64,000 nucleotides of DNA from Theropithecus gelada (lineage: Eukaryota > Chordata > Mammalia > Primates > Cercopithecidae): positions 155,898,937-155,962,936 of the forward strand of contig NC_037673.1 of assembly GCF_003255815.1 (NCBI RefSeq). The letters run 5' to 3'. Below the pieces are notes generated by a model. That model searched no databases. It saw only the letters and a program-made list of their open reading frames with translations, and had not been told where the DNA came from. A program made the translations under genes and the position numbers. Of the stretch, positions 53,805 to 64,000 are shown one piece after another (position 1 is the first letter of the stretch; each line of letters starts with the position of its first letter).

Positions 53805-54118
53805 TATGGTCTGAACGTTTGTGTCTCCCCATAATTCATGTGTTGAACTCCTAACCCCCAAGGTGATAATGTTAGGAGGTGGAGCCTTTTAGTCTCCTGG
53901 TTTGGATTAGTGGCCTGATAACATAGACTCCAGAGAGCTGGCTTATTCCTTCCACTATGTAAGGACACAGCAAGAAGCCACTGTTTATGGGGAAACAGAG
54001 GCTTACTGGACATGGAATCTGTCAGAGCCTTGATCTTGTACTTTCCAGACTCTGGAACTGTAAATAACACATTTCTGCTATTTATAAACCACCCGGTGTA
54101 TAGTTAATTTGTTATAGT
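53805..54118 (+). mobile_element. MLT1-type MaLR LTR, sense
   Basis: CTATGGTCTGAACGTTTGTGTC, ATTCATGTGTTGAACTCCTAACCCCC, GTAAGGACACAGCAAGAAGCC and GAGCCTTGATCTTGTACTTTCC to TTTATAAACCACCCGGTGTATAG. A solo LTR. Confidence 0.88.
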
Positions 54119-54124
54119 ATCAGG

Positions 54125-54255
54125 GACAAACAAAGACAGTGGATATTATTATTATTATTCTCCCCATTTTACAGGTGAGGAAACTGAGGTGGAGAGGACA
54201 AGCCACATAGCAAGTGGCAGTGCCAGGGATGAGCTCAAGTTTGAGTTCTGGTGAG
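54125..54255 (-). mobile_element. MIR SINE, antisense
   Basis: An (ATT)n run, CCCCATTTTACAGGTGAGGAAACTGAGG, CAAGTGGCAGTGCCAGGGATGAG. Clear reversed MIR, directly after the MLT1 LTR. Confidence 0.88.
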
Positions 54256-55024
54256 GTGGCTGGGGTCATGCCGGAATCTGATGGCATTATGAAGGATGGT
54301 GCTGTAGCCGTGTGAGACTCGAGGCAGGAGGTCCAGCAGAGCTGTCCCAGGGGTGCAGGGGTGTGGCAATGAATGCCCACCAGACATCACAAATTCAAGC
54401 GCTTAGGCTTGACACAGCACATGTAAACGAATACACATAGACAGGGAGGGAAGGCTCAGGACTGAGGACAAGCTAGGGAGTGGTGGGGACCACAGTGAAC
54501 CCATGGCGCGTGCTCTTTCCCAGAGGGAGGTCGCTCCTCAGATCCAGCTTACTGTGCCAGATGTGAAGGCATCACAGTTCTTGTGATGTTTAGAGAGGAG
54601 CTGGAAAACTGAATTTAAATGTGAAGTAGCTATTTTAAAGGCTGGCCACAATTATAATTAAAAATATATATGATATAGGCCACATTGTGAGTATGAAGCA
54701 AACTGTGTCTGTAGGTTGGGTCTGGCTCTCAGGCTCTGAGCTTCAGGGGCGGAAATGGAGACAGAGGGACTGCCTGAGGCACTGCAGCAGCTGTGGACCT
54801 GGAATTTAACCAGACGTGTTTTTTGCTGGAGGGCTAAGTGGCAGACTCCAGAGCATTTTCCTTTCAGTGTGAGACGGTTCATTATGTATACCCTGGGCTT
54901 CAGGCTTCACCATTCTGGAGGTGCCTCTGTGTTCACACTGATGTCAATACCTGACTTGCTTCATACTTCTTCCTGCCTCCGCTAGCCTCCACCCAGGGAA
55001 GGTGTGCTTCTCAGTAAGTCAGTT
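54256..55024. other. Non-coding stretch, nothing recognised
   Basis: No gene or named repeat is seen. Sense and antisense frames of 74-76 codons overlap at 54658-54985 without recognisable features. Confidence 0.4.
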
Positions 55025-55265
55025 TGAGAGAAGCAGTGTAGTGTAGTGGTGAATAGTCTGGATTTACATCTTTGATCTTCCACTTACTACCCTTGTGACC
55101 TAGGGGGTGTTGCTTCCCCTCTCTGTTCCACTTATTTATCCATAAAATAGAAATAATAATTTGACCTCGCTTCAGGGGTGGCTGCAAGAATTATAAAAGA
55201 TAATAAACATTGAGGACTTGGAAAAAAATCTCTGCATATAATAAATGTTCTACAAATGTCAGCTG
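55025..55265 (+). mobile_element. MIR SINE, sense, near full length
   Basis: GAAGCAGTGTAGTGTAGTGGTGAATAG, CCACTTACTACCCTTGTGACC, ATTTATCCATAAAATAGAAATAATAATTTGACC and GCATATAATAAATGTTC run in MIR order from its tRNA-like head to its tail. Confidence 0.9.
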
Positions 55266-55429
55266 CCATCATTCACACTTCTTTCTTTCTTCCTGATGCA
55301 TCGATTTGAAGCATCTATCGGCTGCCTCTGATGCATTAACTCCTGGGAAAATTCACTCGGTGTTGCCCAGAGCCCTCAGGATGCCAAGGCTGCATAATAC
55401 ATATTCAAAATTTCATAATATTAATAATA

Positions 55430-56290
55430 TTCATTCAGAAAATATTTATCAAGGGCCCACTGTGTGCCAGGTTTTGTTCTAGGCATTGGGGACTCATCAG
55501 CTGCAAACAACATAGAGAAAGAGTTTATATTAGAATGCATAAGACGGACAATGATAATGAAGCCACATAAATGAACAAAATCATTCCTGAGAGCTTAATG
55601 CTATGAAGAAAAAGAAAATGGTGGTGTGATCACAAATGAATAGACAGTGACTTTAGGTGCTCAAGAAAGGCTTCTGTGAAGAGTTGTCATTTGACTGAAG
55701 GTTTGAATGATAAGAAAGTATCTTTTCATTTAAAGATCTGAGGGAAGAGTGTTCAGGCTAATGGAACAGCAAGTGCAAAGGCCATGAGGCAGGAATGAGC
55801 TTGGCTTGTCCAGGGAACAAGCAAAAGATTACAGTGGTTGGAGTATAGAGAATGAAGGGATAAGGGCCAGGGAGGGGCCACTGAGCTAGCTGGGACCACA
55901 TCACCCAGGCAAAGGCTTTGGTTACATCTTAAGTCCTAAGTTGAAGATCTGAAGCAGGGGAAGGAGAAGACCTGATTTACATTTTATATTTATATTTTTA
56001 TTTTTAATTGATCACTCTTGCTACAGTGGAGGATGGATTTGCCAACAGGAGGGGAAGCAGAGAGGCCATCAGCTCCAATGTGGACTACTATGGAACAGGT
56101 AGTGGGGGAGGGAGAGAGAATGGCTCTTCTCCAAATTATTTTTTCATTCATTGATTTATTCATCCAACAGCTCTTTCTTATGTGTCTTATTGTGTGCCTA
56201 GTATGGAGAATGCTTGGCAGATTCGATTCACGATGTGTCAGCAATATGTTGGGCACTGGGAATACACTCACCCATGACGTTGGCATGAGC
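55430..56290 (-). mobile_element. L2 LINE 3' region, antisense, two segments
   Basis: CAGAAAATATTTATCAAGGGCCCACTGTGTGCCAGG, AGTGTTCAGGCTAATGGAACAGCAAGTGCAAAGGCC and CCTGATTTAC to ATTGATCACTCTTGCTACAGTGG trace L2 from its 3' end inward. From about 56140 a second 3' end begins (ATTTATTCATCCAACAG to GGGCACTGGGAATACACTC), so two copies abut. The 168-codon frame at 56018-56524 crosses this and is not a gene. Confidence 0.8.
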
Positions 56291-56689
56291 TCTGAGCTCT
56301 GCTGTCTTCGAGCTTTCAATCAAATGTCCCTCTTGGTTTCCTGGGTCCTGAGGCAGCTCTGTCTGTACATCATCTTTCATGAACATTTATCCTATAGCGG
56401 CTTACCCCAACCACACTCACTTTCACATGGGCTCACAATCGGGGCGATGGAGGGGTCGAGGAGCCTCCATCTTAGTTGTCCTTCTCTTTTCTTTTCTCTC
56501 TTCAAGAGAAAAACAGGAGGGTAATTAGGGCTCATCCTGTTGTCATCCCGCCCATCCCAGGTGAGTCTTGGAGCTTTAGCTCTTTAAGGAACATAGTTGG
56601 GACCGTATTGATTTAAACCATGACAGTGAGCAAAGATTGTGTGAATCCTTTTTTCCCTAAGCTAAATTTTATTTAGAATATATCATATG
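56291..56689. other. Non-coding stretch, nothing recognised
   Basis: No gene is seen. A C/T-rich TTCTCTTTTCTTTTCTCTCTTC tract occurs at about 56480-56503. Confidence 0.4.
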
Positions 56690-56885
56690 GTAGGGCTTTT
56701 TGCTAACAAAGCCATTTACATACACAGCATTATGTTTGATCCCATGAAATGGGTGTTGTTATACCTGTTGTCCAGATGAGGAAACTGAGGCAACGGGTGG
56801 CTAGATCATGTGCCCAAAGCTACACAATTGCTAAGGGCAAATCTTGGTGTCACACTCAGAGCCGCCACCAAAGTTCTTGCTTTGA
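56690..56885 (-). mobile_element. MIR SINE, antisense
   Basis: CCATGAAATGGGTGTTGTTATACCTG, GATGAGGAAACTGAGGCAACGGG and CACAATTGCTAAGGGCAAATCTTGG are reversed MIR. Confidence 0.85.
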
Positions 56886-57999
56886 ACTAATAAACTCTAC
56901 TTTCTCTCTTTGACAGGGTCTTCAATTCTTATCAAAAGTAGAAGGGTTTTAAGGAATGCTTACCGAAATGAGACAGGGAGGAGAAAAAGGAGGAAGAAAG
57001 GGTAATGTGGAGGAGGCAGAGGCAGAGGGAAGAGTTGATCTTAAGCTAGTGACAAAGAGGAAATTAGTGTAAAGTGATAAAAACCCAAGGAACCAAATGC
57101 TAAGAAAGGAAACTCCATGGAAAATCCAAAGAAAGATAATATCGTGAAGAAAGAAGAGAAGGAAGAGGTGGGCTCAGATGGAAGGTCACTGCTTACTAGA
57201 CACCAAAATGCCAAGATTTCAACGGGGGCCAGCTGCCCTGGTTTCTATTTTGATGTGATTACTTAGTCATTTAAAGTCAAGTTAATGTTCACCAACAACA
57301 GATGGGGTCAGGACACAGGAGTTCTGCAGTTCATTGGAACTGGACAGTCTTTTAGGGAACCCAGCTCACAAGGCCACACCGTGGCCTGCCCCTGGATGGT
57401 GGCTTTTTATGCCATCAAATGATCATTTTCCCTCCATTGACTGACGTTTTAGCTAGGTTGCTAAAATGACAGGCCAGGTTGGAGTCCATGAACCAACAGT
57501 TATCAGATCCAAGGGACAACCTAGAAGCCAAGAATCTGTCTGGGGGATGTTTCGTTTGCCAAAAGAAAAAATCAGGGAAAAACAACCAGTAAGCAAGCTG
57601 TTGGCCTATGTGTGATGACTGGTAGCCCATTTGTGTGGAATCAATTACCAAGATGAGTGGTATCAAGACCATGCACCTCCACTGCACAAGTTTTGGGTGG
57701 AATTGGTGACATAGCTCCAACTGCTGCTATGGGCTAAGTGGGTGACTGCTGGATGGAGGCACCTGCCCAAGTAATGAAGGACAGGTCACTTTCTCATCCT
57801 CTGCCTTGGCTCACCTCTCTGGAACACCCCGATCATATTTGCTCCTTACCTAGTGTTTTTAGGTAAGGGATGTGGAATCATGAGGCAAGAGTGTTGGAGA
57901 GCATGTTGAGTCTTCTGGGAGGGAAAGGACAGAGACATTCTTTAAAGACCACTCTTTAAAGGACAGGAATATTCTTTAAAAATAAGAGAAGGCAATTCA
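56886..57999. other. Non-coding stretch with a purine-rich tract
   Basis: About 56965-57175 is strongly purine-rich (AGGAGAAAAAGGAGGAAGAAAGGG and similar). The rest holds nothing recognisable. The 101-codon antisense frame at 57415-57720 has no known relatives that I recognise. Confidence 0.4.
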
Positions 58000-58105
58000 C
58001 ATGCTTTCTCTGGTCAGATTCTCCCCAACTGTAGGCTAGGCAGTATTAACCCCACTCTACAGGAGATATTCAGAGATTTCTGAGATTCAGAGACATTATG
58101 CTGTC
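58000..58105 (-). mobile_element. MIR fragment, antisense
   Basis: GCAGTATTAACCCCACTCTACAGGAG and GAGATTCAGAGACATTATG follow reversed MIR order. Weak. Confidence 0.5.
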
Positions 58106-58985
58106 TGTCGAACTTTTATTTTTATTTATTTATTTTTGTATCTCCTTCTCCTTTAGGTTCCCTATACCTCTTTAGTGCATCTATTCTTAATCCCTTTAGA
58201 TTCTTAGCCCTAACCAAAGGGTACCAGGATAGGTACCGAAGGCTAGACTCGAGGCCTGGCAGGGTCACTTTGGAAACCAAGCAGATAACATAACTATTAG
58301 AGGCAGTCAGGTATAGAATAACTGGATGAGGAGTATGATTAGAGGGAAAGTGCATATAAAGACTTTCAGATTCAAAGAAAACACCCTTACATTGGTAAAC
58401 AGAATACATAAAGACAGAGCTTTCCTGTTTACAGCCTCCTGGCTAGATCATCCTTCAGGTCTTTTTGAGCGCCAATGTTTAATTTTTAAATTTTTTTTTT
58501 GCCATACATAAAAATGAGCACATCCCTTGCTTATCTTCAGGTTCTGCTTTCTATTGGCGGGAGTAGGCGATGGTGGCAATGAGCTCATCAGATAAGCTAA
58601 CCTCTGCTAATGGGTAAATTAGCTAATGGGCAATTCCTCTCATGACTTAATGCTATCATTTGGTTAAAGCATATCCCTTCTGATCTTGGACCCACAGGAT
58701 TGACAAATGATGGGAATTCAGCATCCCTGCAACTACACCCTAGCAGGCAGTTTCTTGGTCTTCTCAATGCCAGGGGCAGGGCTGGACAGAACTGGCAAGT
58801 GAGCCAGCCTCAATTCCTTTTAATAGTGGCATCAATACAATGACCAGAGCCTAATTATTGGGCTAAACGCTATGGATTTCTGTATCATCTGGTGGACCCG
58901 TGAAGGGGGTGGGGATGAGAAAACCTAGGCAATCTTAAAGTCATTTATGAATATTTTGGTTAATCACATTTTAAACTCTGAATAA
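58106..58985. other. Non-coding stretch, nothing recognised
   Basis: No gene is seen. TTTATTTTTATTTATTTATTTTTG at about 58111-58138 is a T/A-rich run with no SINE attached. GCTAATGGGTAAATTAGCTAATGGGCAA at about 58605-58632 is a short tandem repeat. Confidence 0.4.
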
Positions 58986-59001
58986 ACACATAAATACTTT
59001 T

Positions 59002-59313
59002 ATTTTATTTTTCATTTGTTTTTGTGTGTTTGTTTGTTTTTTAAAGAGGGGTCTTACTCTGGCACCCAAGCTGGAGTGCAGTGGCACGATCATGGCGCAC
59101 CGTATCCTCAGTCCCTGGGCTTAAGTGATCCTTCCACCTCAGCCTTCCGAGTAGCTAGGACTACATGCCCAGCTGGTTTTTTAAAAAATGTTTTGTAGAG
59201 ATAGGGTTTTGCTCAGTTGCCTAGGCTGGTCTTGGACTCTTGGGCTCAAAAGATCCTACCACCTTGGCCTCCCAAAGTGCTGGGATTACAGGTGTGAGCC
59301 ACTGCACTCTGCC
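59002..59313 (-). mobile_element. Alu, antisense, old
   Basis: A T/G-rich tail, GGGGTCTTACTCTGGCACCCAAGCTGGAG, ending GTGAGCCACTGCACTCTGCC. Target duplication TAAATACTTT at about 58992 and 59317. Divergence suggests AluJ. Confidence 0.93.
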
Positions 59314-59322
59314 TGTAAATAC

Positions 59323-59569
59323 TTTTTTTTTTTTTTTCAGACGGAGTCTTGCTCTATCACCAGGGTGGAGTGCAGTGATGCGATCTCGGCTCTCTGCAAC
59401 CCCTGCCTCCCGGTTCAAGCGATTCTCCTGTCTAAGCCTCCTGAGTAGTTGGGACTACAGGCATGCACCACCACATCCAGCTAATTTTTGTATTTTTAGT
59501 AGAGACAGGGTTTCACCGTGTTGGCCAGGATGGTCTCGATCTCTTGACCTCATGATCAGCCTGCCTCGT
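59323..59569 (-). mobile_element. Alu, antisense, head truncated
   Basis: A T run, CAGACGGAGTCTTGCTCTATCACC, to GATCAGCCTGCCTCG, where it stops about 50 bases before the usual head. It sits immediately beside the previous Alu. Confidence 0.93.
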
Positions 59570-60159
59570 TAAAAAAATGCATTGTGGTAAAAACAAAAAT
59601 ATATGGAAAGACATAAAGTTTAAAAGTCATTTTTTCCTCCCATCTGCTCAAACTCCCAGGCCTGCTCCCCTAAAGAAATTAACTTAATGTCTTATAAATA
59701 TCTAAGCTAAGGAAGATCACCTATAGCTTGAATATTCCACCTCCAGAGGAGCCAGAAACAAGCAAACCAACCAATCCATCTTAGTTCCCTCCTTCCACCA
59801 TCCTAGGGCTACAAATTATGCGAACAGCACCGCCTCTTTCTCATGCATCTGTCTTCCATTCTCTTGGCTTTCTCTTTTCACTGCTATGGAACTCCACCTT
59901 ATGTCCACCTTTTTGATTTCAGAAGTTGTCTTTTTCAGAGAAAACCTTTTATCAGCAGCTTATATTTGAGTGTAGAAAAAGATTATAATGAATGTAGTAT
60001 TTGGAATCTGGAAGGAACCTTCTATAATTGTGGATGCAGAGGCCACCTCAGAAAAACAAATATACACCCATTACCTTGGGTTTGTGTAAAAGTTCAGTGT
60101 TTATAAGAGGGCTTTCCTGTCCATTTTTATACTTGACCCTCTTCCTGGCTCCTGTATGG
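59570..60159. other. Non-coding stretch, nothing recognised
   Basis: No gene and no recognisable repeat are seen in these 590 bases. Confidence 0.4.
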
Positions 60160-60245
60160 AATCAGGGGAAGTCAGTATTATTTCCACTGTGCAGATGAGA
60201 CAACTGAGCCTCTGAGAAGCTGACTTCCCCAACAGCCAGTGCACT
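60160..60245 (-). mobile_element. MIR core, antisense
   Basis: TATTATTTCCACTGTGCAGATGAGACAACTGAGCCTCTGAGAAGC is the reversed MIR core. Nothing further survives. Confidence 0.7.
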
Positions 60246-60710
60246 TGTCCCGGGGCCACAGCCTTTCACCCCACTGGCATCAGCTGCTTGTGGAGGGACT
60301 TCAGGTTTGGTGGAGACAGTGGGCATGAGGCCATCCCCAGAGCTCCTCAAATTGCAACACTTGGGATACTGGCTGTTTTGCATAAGCTGACATTGAGCTC
60401 TGGCTTAGGTACTCTGCTGACTCCACTCTCCAGATTTGATTTGGCTCCTGGCCCTGGGTTTCCCAGGCATGGAAATGACATCACCATGGCTTGAGACAGA
60501 AGACCAAGTGGAGCTCTGGCACTCAGCCAGCCTGGGCCCTTCCCAGTCCCTGCTTCACACGTGGGACTCACCTTCTTTCCCTTCATGCTTTCCTTTATTC
60601 TTCCCTTAATTTGGTGGTGTTACCTCTCATGTAAGGGGAGTTGTCTGTTTTCCTAACATGACCTCTTTTGCCCAGGCAGGGGTAGGGGGAGTAGAATGGC
60701 AAGAAGGGGT
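60246..60710. other. Non-coding stretch, nothing recognised
   Basis: No gene and no recognisable repeat are seen in these 465 bases. Confidence 0.4.
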
Positions 60711-60714
60711 TGAT

Positions 60715-61115
60715 TTGAGTGACTACAATGAGCAGGTGCTGTGCTAGGGACACTGGTACTGAGACTAAGAGGGCAGCATATTCAGTCTTGAGGACCTCAC
60801 AGCTCAGGGGACAGGTCATCAGACACATAGCAAAGTAAACAAGTGAGGAATTGCATTTAGCTTCAAGTAATAGAGAATCAAAACAACAGAGATTTAAATA
60901 AGAGTCTCTTTTTTTCCCCAAATTCCTTGAAGTTTGGAGCTGGGTGGCCCAGGGCTGGTTTGGGAGCTCTGTGATGTCACCAGGAACCCAAGTTCCTTTG
61001 ATTCTTCTGCTTGGCAATGTTTAGTAGGATTGCTTCGTGGTCATAAGACAGCTGCTGGAAATCCACACTGCATGTCTCAAGCAGGAGGTGGGTGAAAGGC
61101 GGAAATGCAAAGTGG
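60715..61115 (-). mobile_element. Old dispersed repeats (L2-like, then unassigned)
   Basis: GAGCAGGTGCTGTGCTAGGGACACTGG at about 60729 resembles an antisense L2 end. CAGGGCTGGTTTGGGAGCTCTGTGATGTCACCAGG at about 60951 resembles another common repeat. The 140-codon antisense frame (60595-61017) spans both and is therefore not a gene. Confidence 0.4.
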
Positions 61116-61133
61116 TATTAGCCAAGTACAGCC

Positions 61134-61449
61134 TATTTATTTATTTATTTATTTATTTATTTATTTTGAGACAGAGTGTTGCTCTGTCACCCAGGCTAGA
61201 GTTCAATGACACCATCTCAGCTCACTGCAACCTCCACCTCCCAGGTCCAAGCGATTCTCCTGCCTCAGCCTCCCGAGTAGCTGGGGTTACAGGCGCCCAC
61301 CACCATGCCCAGCTAATCTTGTATTTCTAGTAAAGATAGGATTTCACCATGTTGGCCAGGCTGGTCTCAAACTCCTGACCTCAGGTGATCTACCCGCCTT
61401 GGCCTCCCAAAGTGTTGGGATTACAGGCATGAGCCATGGTGCCTGGCCA
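61134..61449 (-). mobile_element. Alu, antisense, with (TTTA)n tail
   Basis: About eight TTTA units at 61134-61167, then TGAGACAGAGTGTTGCTCTGTCACCC to GAGCCATGGTGCCTGGCC. AGTACA on both sides (about 61125 and 61452) is the remaining target duplication. Confidence 0.95.
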
Positions 61450-61659
61450 GAGTACACCGTCTTTAAATCACTTTCCTAGGGCCCCCATCCCATGATGTTG
61501 ACTTACATTTCATTGCCTAACCTTATCTGCAAAGGAGGATAGGAGATCATTTGTTTAGCCTTTATTTTTTATTTTTTAAGCTGGGCACATTGTCATCTCT
61601 AGCAATATAGTCTTTGTTATTGTGAAAGAGGAGAAGAAGGGATGTTGGGTAAATTGCTA

Positions 61660-61890
61660 GCAGTGTCAGCTAATCTGGGCAATTTCAGTGCATTGTGGTG
61701 TACTCTGCTGAATGTGTGATTTAGCTAAATAGTTAAACCTCTCTCATCTTCAAAATGGATATACTAATAACACATACCTTGTAGTAACTAAACTGTGTAG
61801 GATTACTGTGAAGATTTGATGAGAAAAATGTATGTCAAGGGCTATGGGAGGTATTCTGTAAGTGCCCAATAAATGTTAGTCATGATGGTG
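61660..61890 (+). mobile_element. MIR SINE, sense
   Basis: TTAAACCTCTCTCATCTTCAAAATGGATATACTAATAACAC, GAAGATTTGATGAGAAAAATG and GTGCCCAATAAATGTTAG are the MIR core and tail. Confidence 0.8.
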
Positions 61891-63039
61891 AGCATGGCAA
61901 GGGTGATGATCCTGGGTTTGTATTCCCCCTCCAGCACTCCCTGCCCGGCCATGGGCACAGCCTTGTGATTCAGTTTCTTCAATGATAAAACAGTAGGATG
62001 GGAGATTCTGTGTCTCTAAATTGCTATCAGATTGAGATAATCCCTGGGGTGTGTGTAACAGTGTGCAGCACGTCCTAGGCATTCAGAGAATTATGATTAT
62101 GGAAGCACCAAGACGAGGTGGGACGGTCAGGGAAGGCTTCCTGGATGAGGCATCCCTGGGTTGTGTTTCACAGGTGTAAAGGAGACAGCCTGGGAAGGAG
62201 GTGGGGAAGGCTGTCACATATTGTGCTCTGGGAGCTGTGAAGGGTCTGGGGCACCTGGACCCCAAGGTCAAGGTAGGACATGGTACAAGTTGAGGCAGAG
62301 AGGAAGGCAGTATTTGGGGCCATGCTGTGGGGCTGAGAGCCCTGGGGGTGTGGAGCCTGCTGCTCTGATCTCCTGGGACTGAGGTTTCTGAGACTGAGGA
62401 GATCATATTCACAGACAAGAGATTAACTAGTTTGAACAATGCTTATTTTATTGGCATCTGCAAACTGCCACCTGTTAACCAGAAGCCTGGGCTCAAACTC
62501 TGGCTAGATTCCTCTGGGAATAGGCTATTAATCAACAAATGACTTCCTCTTTGGCAGAGAAGGAAATGTCTAATAGCTTGAGGCTGATCTTATGACTGGA
62601 AAAATGGAAAGGCTGTTGTAAGTTCTCACAGGGATGTAAAGACAAGTTGTCTCTAGGTTTCCAACAGGGTTTTTTTTTATTACCTATTAGCAAATGAGCA
62701 CAGATTTGTTTATCAGATTCCCCTAGAAATTAGGTTGTTGAGGCAGCTGGAGAGGTGAATTCTGGGGTGGGAGAAGGCAGAGAAGGGAACAAGAGGAGCT
62801 GGCATTACCATGGTGCATTGTACTTAAGGAACTATAGGAGCTGCTTGTTCCTGAGCAGAGGTCACATAGAGCACTGGACTTGATTCCAAAGTCACAGGGG
62901 CCAGTCTCACCTTTGCCTTGAGTTGCCAAAAACAATGTACGCTGTTCTGTAAAACATGGATAATACATACCCACTTGGGATTACCAGGCTCTCTGATGGT
63001 AACCTAGGAAAATGTATGTCTGCAAAGACACTTTGTAAA
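61891..63039. other. Non-coding stretch with weak MIR/L2 remnants
   Basis: GATTCAGTTTCTTCAATGATAAAAC at about 61968 may be a second MIR core. GGTCAGGGAAGGCTTCCTGGATGAGGC at about 62125 resembles antisense L2. The remainder, including 62240-63039, shows nothing I recognise and no gene. The 118-codon antisense frame at 62083-62439 is unsupported. Confidence 0.4.
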
Positions 63040-63217
63040 GTGCACCTAGAGTAAAATCCAACCCCACCCCAATCTCCCAGTCCTTCTGACAAACTACAGA
63101 GCACCCCAGGCTCTTTTTCCACTTTGTGCATTGACCATTGCTCCTTTTTCTGCCTAGAACATTCTTCTGCCCCCTCCTTGGAAGGGCCTTCCATGCCTTC
63201 TAAGTATATGCTCCCCA
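63040..63217 (+). mobile_element. L2 LINE, sense, left part
   Basis: CATTGCTCCTTTTTCTGCCTAGAACATTCTTCTGCCCCC is sense L2 shortly before its 3' end. It stops at the MIR beginning at 63218. Confidence 0.6.
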
Positions 63218-63425
63218 ACATAGACAGTGGTTAAGACCCAGACTCTGAAACACCACTCATAGGTTCAAGTTTGGCTCTGATACATACCAGTGAATGGACC
63301 TTGGGCAATCACCTGACTTCTCTACCTCAGTTCCCACTTCCATAAGATGAAAGTAATAATTGTTTGTACCTTACGGAGCAGTTGTAGAGAAAGGATGACA
63401 TTAACAAATGGCCATTATTACTGTT
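63218..63425 (+). mobile_element. MIR SINE, sense, apparently inside L2
   Basis: GACAGTGGTTAAGACCCAGACTCTG, AATGGACCTTGGGCAATCACC, CTCAGTTCCCACTTCCATAAGATG and GAGAAAGGATGACATTAAC are MIR from head to tail. Confidence 0.88.
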
Positions 63426-63499
63426 TTTCAGAACACTCTCTTCTAGTGCTAACTGTGATCTGTAATTAATTTATTTGTATATATGTCTATTAACTAACA

Positions 63500-63640
63500 C
63501 CCATAATATCCTATTATTTTCCATGATGGGATCTTAATGAGGGCAGTGACCATGTCTTTCTCATCATCCTTATATAGCACAGTGTCAGAGACTTAAAAAA
63601 TGCTCAAGTCATAGTTGTTGGATGAGGAATTCACTGAACG
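63500..63640 (+). mobile_element. L2 LINE, sense, 3' end
   Basis: GGATCTTAATGAGGGCAGTGACCATGTC, TATATAGCACAGTGTCAGAGAC and a GTTGTTGGATGAGG-like end are the L2 terminus. With 63040-63217 they make one L2 split by a MIR. Confidence 0.65.
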
Positions 63641-64000
63641 GGTATTTCCCAGAAGTCTCAACAGCCTGTCCCCAGAGACAAGAAGACACCACGAGGGGTG
63701 ACTGAGGCAGCCCTGCAGACCCTCGGGGAAGAGCCAGGGAGCTTGTCAGATGGCCCTATTTTGCATTTCATTCTCCTAGTTGCAGGCTTTCACTTATGTA
63801 ATGAAATAGCAGTGAAACCCCACTGATACCTGAGTGCTTCCCCTCTAGCCAGCCCAGTATTTGACCACAAAAAGGGGGAAGAAAAAATATGAGAAAAAAA
63901 GAAGCTTCAAACCACATGCTTCTTGGGACAGACAGATGAGCTGTCCTTTCCCCGGAGTCATGTGAGCATATTGTAGTAGCCTGAGGAGTGTTTTGCTGAG
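63641..64000. other. Non-coding stretch, nothing recognised
   Basis: No gene and no recognisable repeat are seen up to the window edge. Confidence 0.4.

Noticed and set aside
56018..56524. 168-codon open frame (+)
   Set aside because: Its first half is antisense L2, and the rest shows no domain, signal or splice context.
60595..61017. 140-codon open frame (-)
   Set aside because: It spans two old dispersed repeats and has no recognisable motif.
1..64000. CRISPR arrays, operons, phage or bacterial systems
   Set aside because: No spaced direct repeats, ribosome-binding sites or compact gene arrays exist; the sequence is primate nuclear DNA.
1..64000. tRNA, rRNA or other structured RNA genes
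   Set aside because: I looked for tRNA A/B-box pairs outside SINEs and for rRNA-like blocks and saw none; only MIR and Alu internal promoters resemble them.

Overview
This window is primate nuclear DNA. Its 300-bp SINEs are Alus with the two-arm structure and A-rich tails found only in primates. The L1, THE1/MST/MLT1, MIR, L2, Tigger and Charlie remnants are what a catarrhine genome should carry. The youngest Alu (37842-38152) reads CTCAAGCCTG in its head and GAGATCCGGCCACTGC in its right arm. I associate these variants with the AluYR-type lineages of Old World monkeys (macaque, baboon, guenon) rather than with human AluY, so a cercopithecid is the best guess. I cannot name the species or chromosome.

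No protein-coding gene can be supported. The listed open reading frames are short and mostly lie in repeats or in the CpG island. The one gene-like spot is a CpG island at about 4970-5420 (about 43 CpGs in 430 bp by my count, no TATA box). It has a splice-bounded 86-nt exon candidate just downstream on the + strand and a consensus splice donor on the - strand.

Layout: 1-7.7 kb is mostly single-copy sequence with MIR, L2 and MER5 fossils plus the CpG island. 7.7-11.6 kb is a cluster of ERV1-type LTRs, one LTR sitting inside another. 12-21 kb is single-copy DNA with MIR, L2 and Alu copies and an inverted second copy of the 9.5 kb LTR. 21.4-26.1 kb is a five-level nest: MIR, hAT/Charlie, L1M, a medium-reiteration repeat, and a young L1 carrying an apparent 3' transduction. 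26.1-29.3 kb is an antisense L1M cut by three Alus. 29.3-30.6 kb is an L2 with an Alu cluster and a single N at 30154, where the assembly looks wrong. 30.6-36.5 kb is single-copy DNA with MIRs, Alus and L1 tails.

36.5-40.65 kb holds degraded gammaretrovirus-like (ERV1) material: an env fragment, then a pol fragment, then a second env with an Alu in its signal-peptide region, then a 3' LTR. 40.85-48.8 kb is antisense L1, with a sense L1 (itself deleted internally) nested in it. 48.8-54.3 kb holds MLT1, THE1-in-Tigger and MST LTRs. 54.3-64 kb is single-copy DNA with MIR, L2 and Alu copies.

I find no CRISPR array, operon, phage or other coordinated gene system. What is informative here is transposon stratigraphy, one possible promoter and one assembly flaw. 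Family names come from recognising consensus features by eye, without a library search; edges of old repeats are approximate to tens of bases.
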